Shown here: piece by piece, positions 60,742 through 64,000 of the stretch
How positions within the stretch are numbered: position 1 is the stretch's first letter
Layout of the letters: each line of letters starts with the position of its first letter
From: Acinetobacter cumulans
GTDB lineage: Bacteria > Pseudomonadota > Gammaproteobacteria > Pseudomonadales > Moraxellaceae
Assembly: GCF_003024525.3 (NCBI RefSeq)
Contig: NZ_CP035934.2
Span: forward strand, 558,001-622,000
Direction of reading: 5' to 3'
Length of the DNA: 64,000 nucleotides
Position numbers and translations under genes: made by a program
The notes under the pieces: generated by a model
Databases searched by the model: none
Seen by the model: only the letters and a program-made list of their open reading frames with translations
What the model was told of the DNA's origin: nothing

Positions 60742-63555
60742 TTAAGTATTGTGCTGACTTAAAATATGTTGGGCTGCCAGTTCAACTTGCGCAATGATGG
60801 CTTTCATTTCATCAAAGCGTTTGTGGACTTCTTGAATGAAGGCATCATCGGCTCTGCGGCGTTCTTTACGTAAGGTTGAAACAAATTGCTCAAAGCTACC
60901 CGTAACATTTTGCAAATTGGGTGTGCCGACATAGCGAGTTGCACCGTATAAACGATGGAGCACATGTTCGAGTTGTGGGAAATCTTCAAGCTCAATCAGC
61001 TGTTCAATTTCATTCACTTCTATTTCGAAACTGTCAGTAAGCATTTTGAGCAAATCGACCGCCAAGTCCTCTTTATTGGCCGCTAGCATAAGACATTGTT
61101 GCCAATCTAAAATATTGCTGTCGAGTGAATCAATAACAGCAGTACGTTCTACAGCAACAGGCTTTTTAAAGTTTTCAGCGGTCCAATGGGTCAAGATTTG
61201 AATAATCTGTTCCATTTGGATCGGTTTAGTCACGTAATCATCCATACCACTTTGCAACAGCTTTTGCTTTTCATCCGAAAGTGCATGTGCCGTGAGCGCA
61301 ATAATCGGCAGACGTTTTTGTTCTTCTTTGGTGGATTCTAATGAACGCAGCGCACGCGTGGTATCAATGCCAGACATTACGGGCATTTGAATATCCATGA
61401 AGACCAAATCAAAATCTTTGAGCCCTTGCGCATGGCGAGATTGAATAATATCTAAGGCTTCTTGACCGCTGAGTGCTTTGGTGGTGGTCACGTTAAGTTC
61501 AGATAAGAGCGCCTCTAATACAATCAAGTTGGGTAGATGGTCATCGACCGCTAAGATATGTAAGCCTTGGCCATCAAAGTTATCCATGGCGTCATGTTCA
61601 AACAAGGGCTCATTACCCAACAATTGTGCCAATGCACTACGACTCAGCGGTTGATGTAATGGACGAGCACGGTATTCATTTAGCATGCTTGGATCGAGTA
61701 GCATTTGATAGCCATAAATCGCCAAATTGCCGTGATAACGTGAGCGAATTTCTTTGAGCATGGCTTCGGTATCGCCACTATGGTCTAAAATGAGCCAAGT
61801 ATTTTCAGCATGTTCAAACTGATTTAGACGGCTAAATAAATCTAAAATCGACTGTGCTTCGACGTGTTGTACAGCATAATCTTCAAGGTAGTGGCGTAGT
61901 ACATTGGCTGTAGCAGGATGTGCTAAATATGATACCACAGTTAAATGTTCAAATTGTGGATGGATGACTTCTTCATCTTCATTCACGCTAAACATTGCGG
62001 TAAACCAAAAGGTTGACCCTTTTTCGGTCGGTGCACGTTCTTGGTTGTCTTCAAAGCCAATTTGACCATGCATGAGGTTGACCAATTGTTTAGAAATTGC
62101 CAAACCAAGACCTGTACCGCCAAATTGACGTGTAACGGAGGCATCACCTTGTGAGAAGGATTCAAACAGCTTTTTACGGTCTGTGCCACTTAGGCCAATA
62201 CCACTGTCTTGTACGCTAAAATGAAGTAGGCACTGGCCAATATCATCATGTTCCATTCGCACACGAACAATAATTTCACCATCAGGGGTGAACTTAATCG
62301 CATTAGAAATTAAATTGGTCAAAATTTGTTTAAAACGTAAGGCATCACCAATCACATGCACGGGCACGTTGTCCGCATAGTAAAAGGTCATATCAATATG
62401 CTTTTGTGCCGCTAAAGGCGAAAGCATGTCCATAACATCAAAAACGGCTTCTTCTAGATCAAAAGGTGCAGTTTCGAGTTCGAGTTTTCCGGCATCAATT
62501 TTAGAAAAATCTAATACATCGTTAATGAGTGCCAGCAAATGTGCAGAAGATTTGCGAATGGTTTGTAAATATAAGTTTTGTTCATTGCTCAAATTACCTT
62601 GGCGCAGTAACAGATGAATAAAGCCATCAATACTGTTTAAGGGTGTTCTGAGTTCATGGGAAATATTGGCTAAAAAAACCGATTTAGATTGATTGGCATG
62701 AATCGCTTGGTCGCGTGCTTGACGGTAAGTGATATTTTGCACTTCTAAAGTATCGAGCGTACGGCGTAAATCGTCTTCGGTTTGTTCTGTATGTTCGCGT
62801 AATTCTAAAAAACTAAAATGCAGACGATTGACCACGTTGGCAATGTCACGCTGTAAAAGGCGAAGCTCACCTGTACTGTTAATAATCATGTGCTGATCTA
62901 AGGTGTCAGCATTGAGGCGTTGTAATTGCATACGAATTTCGTACATCGGTGCAATCCAGCGACGCGAATAGAAATTGAGGCATAACAATAATAAAAGTAG
63001 GGTCAGTAAACCTGTTGCGACCAACACCATCAGCACGCGATAGTGTGCAATTTCTAGAGGTTGGTTGTCGAGCTCAATCACCAGCCAGTAAGGCGTATTC
63101 ATTTCATCATGAATTTGTGTGGCATACACATTACTGTGATTTAAACGAATAGGCCCAATAAACTCTGATTTTTTGTTCTCTGCAAGCTTTGGCCATGGCG
63201 CATCATCTTGGAAGCCAAAACTAATTCTATTTTTTTCTTGGCTGTCTAAGATTGCAGCACGAATCAAATGTTTTTCGCTAAACATATTTTGCATGGCATT
63301 TCGTGCTTGATCGAATTGCCATGGATATTGTGCCAATAAGTTGAGCGCATCTTCGGATGCAGGCTGAAAACGCGTCAAAATCGCAATCGCCATTTGGCGT
63401 TGTTGTGCTTTGGCGGCATTGGAAGTTTCGCTAATGACCAAGGTTGCACCCACACATGCCAAAATTGTAATGGGCACAAAAATTAACGCAATGAGCTGTC
63501 CATAGGCATGATTTAAGTGTAGGCGTTTAAAAAGCTTTTTGTTGATATTTGACAT
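60742..63555 (-). CDS. gacS: Hybrid sensor kinase GacS/BarA
   Basis: 937 aa with order: membrane helix (~18-40), periplasmic region, second helix (~165-190), HAMP (~190-245), coiled coil, HisKA with FLANISHELRTPLNSIDGFI (His near residue 298), HATPase (GGTGLGLAISKQLV), receiver (DLVFMDIQMPVMSGIDTTRA near 720) and C-terminal HPt (His in EHVLHRLYGATRYVG near 875). It controls the Gac/Rsm switch with GacA. cysM lies divergently next to it, the usual genus order. Confidence 0.96.
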   Translation of the reverse strand: MSNINKKLFKRLHLNHAYGQLIALIFVPITILACVGATLVISETSNAAKAQQRQMAIAILTRFQPASEDALNLLAQYPWQFDQARNAMQNMFSEKHLIRAAILDSQEKNRISFGFQDDAPWPKLAENKKSEFIGPIRLNHSNVYATQIHDEMNTPYWLVIELDNQPLEIAHYRVLMVLVATGLLTLLLLLLCLNFYSRRWIAPMYEIRMQLQRLNADTLDQHMIINSTGELRLLQRDIANVVNRLHFSFLELREHTEQTEDDLRRTLDTLEVQNITYRQARDQAIHANQSKSVFLANISHELRTPLNSIDGFIHLLLRQGNLSNEQNLYLQTIRKSSAHLLALINDVLDFSKIDAGKLELETAPFDLEEAVFDVMDMLSPLAAQKHIDMTFYYADNVPVHVIGDALRFKQILTNLISNAIKFTPDGEIIVRVRMEHDDIGQCLLHFSVQDSGIGLSGTDRKKLFESFSQGDASVTRQFGGTGLGLAISKQLVNLMHGQIGFEDNQERAPTEKGSTFWFTAMFSVNEDEEVIHPQFEHLTVVSYLAHPATANVLRHYLEDYAVQHVEAQSILDLFSRLNQFEHAENTWLILDHSGDTEAMLKEIRSRYHGNLAIYGYQMLLDPSMLNEYRARPLHQPLSRSALAQLLGNEPLFEHDAMDNFDGQGLHILAVDDHLPNLIVLEALLSELNVTTTKALSGQEALDIIQSRHAQGLKDFDLVFMDIQMPVMSGIDTTRALRSLESTKEEQKRLPIIALTAHALSDEKQKLLQSGMDDYVTKPIQMEQIIQILTHWTAENFKKPVAVERTAVIDSLDSNILDWQQCLMLAANKEDLAVDLLKMLTDSFEIEVNEIEQLIELEDFPQLEHVLHRLYGATRYVGTPNLQNVTGSFEQFVSTLRKERRRADDAFIQEVHKRFDEMKAIIAQVELAAQHILSQHNT

Positions 63556-63708
63556 GATTCAAGCAGTTTATTCCTTATGCACTGCATATTAGCATGCTTT
63601 ATTTGAAACTGACTGCGCTTTAATCACTTTCACGAAAAAGCCCTGCAAATGGGTGCAGGCGCAGTCATTTTTTCATACAATAGGCGCACCTCGATATAGG
63701 TACAAATA

Positions 63709-64000
63709 ATGAGTAATACAACCCCTGATTTCCAAGCAGACGATTTTTTGTTAGACCATTATGTCGGAAAGACTCCGTTGGTGCGTTTACAGCGTCTGGC
63801 ATGTCACACTCAAGCAACTGTATTGGCCAAGTTAGAAGGCAATAACCCAGCAGGTTCAGTCAAAGACCGTCCAGCATATAATATGATTATGCAAGCTGAA
63901 AAGCGTGGACAGATCAAGCCGGGTGATACGTTAATTGAAGCGACAAGCGGAAATACAGGTATTGCATTGGCAATGGTTGCTGCCATGCGTGGTTATAAGA
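63709..64000 (+). CDS. cysM: Cysteine synthase B (CysM), 5' part only
   Basis: 97 codons are visible before the window ends. [13 protein letters not shown], the PLP-lysine region [19 protein letters not shown] (Lys in SVKDR) and [14 protein letters not shown] are the O-acetylserine sulfhydrylase signatures, closest to CysM. It makes cysteine from O-acetylserine and sulfide or thiosulfate. Divergent from gacS. Confidence 0.93.
   Translation, partial: MSNTTPDFQADDFLLDHYVGKTPLVRLQRLACHTQATVLAKLEGNNPAGSVKDRPAYNMIMQAEKRGQIKPGDTLIEATSGNTGIALAMVAAMRGYK

Noticed and set aside
63639..63662. GC-rich hairpin with a T-run on the minus strand between gacS and cysM
   Set aside because: It would terminate transcription entering gacS from antisense of cysM; no gene needs it there, so it may be coincidental.

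Overview
The window is chromosomal DNA from an Acinetobacter-type gammaproteobacterium. This is inferred from AT-rich coding sequence and gene content and order (yajQ, mnmC, yciI-yciB next to rnm, coaBC, dusA, split pntAA/pntAB/pntB, gacS next to cysM). It holds an ordinary housekeeping backbone interrupted by one large integrated island.

Backbone left (1-14.6 kb): a partial flavoprotein disulfide reductase; a tandem pair of DUF442 sulfur-transferase/phosphatase-like genes plus a tiny lipoprotein; alpha/beta hydrolase, trxC and a YciA-like thioesterase; yajQ; a rhodanese; mnmC; yciI-yciB divergent from rnm; a bestrophin; radC; coaBC; and dusA.

Island (about 14.57-47.86 kb, ~33.3 kb): a tyrosine integrase sits next to dusA. 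At the far end lie an imperfect 34-bp copy of the dusA 5' end and the displaced original dusA start. This marks a dusA-type integrative element, with paired TTTACGCCA-like arm motifs inside both ends. From left to right it carries: (i) integrase and a PrtN-like regulator; (ii) unknown genes and decayed mobile debris (P4-type integrase tail, IS ends, a 113-bp MITE-like unit); (iii) a YagK/YfjJ-type replication protein, DUF932, a YqaJ-type recombinase and a Gp3-like metal-binding protein; (iv) an apparently nested cargo of uppP, kdpABC, kdpDE, a gamma-glutamylpolyamine-synthetase-like gene and a TorF-type porin, bounded on the right by a truncated second copy of the Gp3-like gene; (v) a defence locus, hsdM-albA2-hsdS-kwaA-kwaB-hsdR, in which a Kiwa pair lies inside a type I restriction operon, faced by a convergent XRE/ImmA-IrrE gene and an unknown partner.

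Three transcription units of the nested cargo (kdp, the glutamine-synthetase-like gene, the porin) carry the same TTTACG-N5-TTTACG repeat in their promoter regions. This suggests one KdpE-controlled potassium/osmotic regulon carried as mobile cargo. The kdp operon begins with a 45-codon ORF that overlaps the kdpA start.

Backbone right (47.9-64 kb): a PD-(D/E)XK-like nuclease candidate and a HEPN protein next to the island; soxR divergent from a ridA-like/MFS operon with a textbook SoxR promoter; an EamA transporter; pntAA-pntAB-pntB; rsfS; hydroxypyruvate isomerase, a GlxR-like reductase and a crotonase; the hybrid kinase gacS; and the start of cysM. No rRNA, tRNA or CRISPR array was seen.
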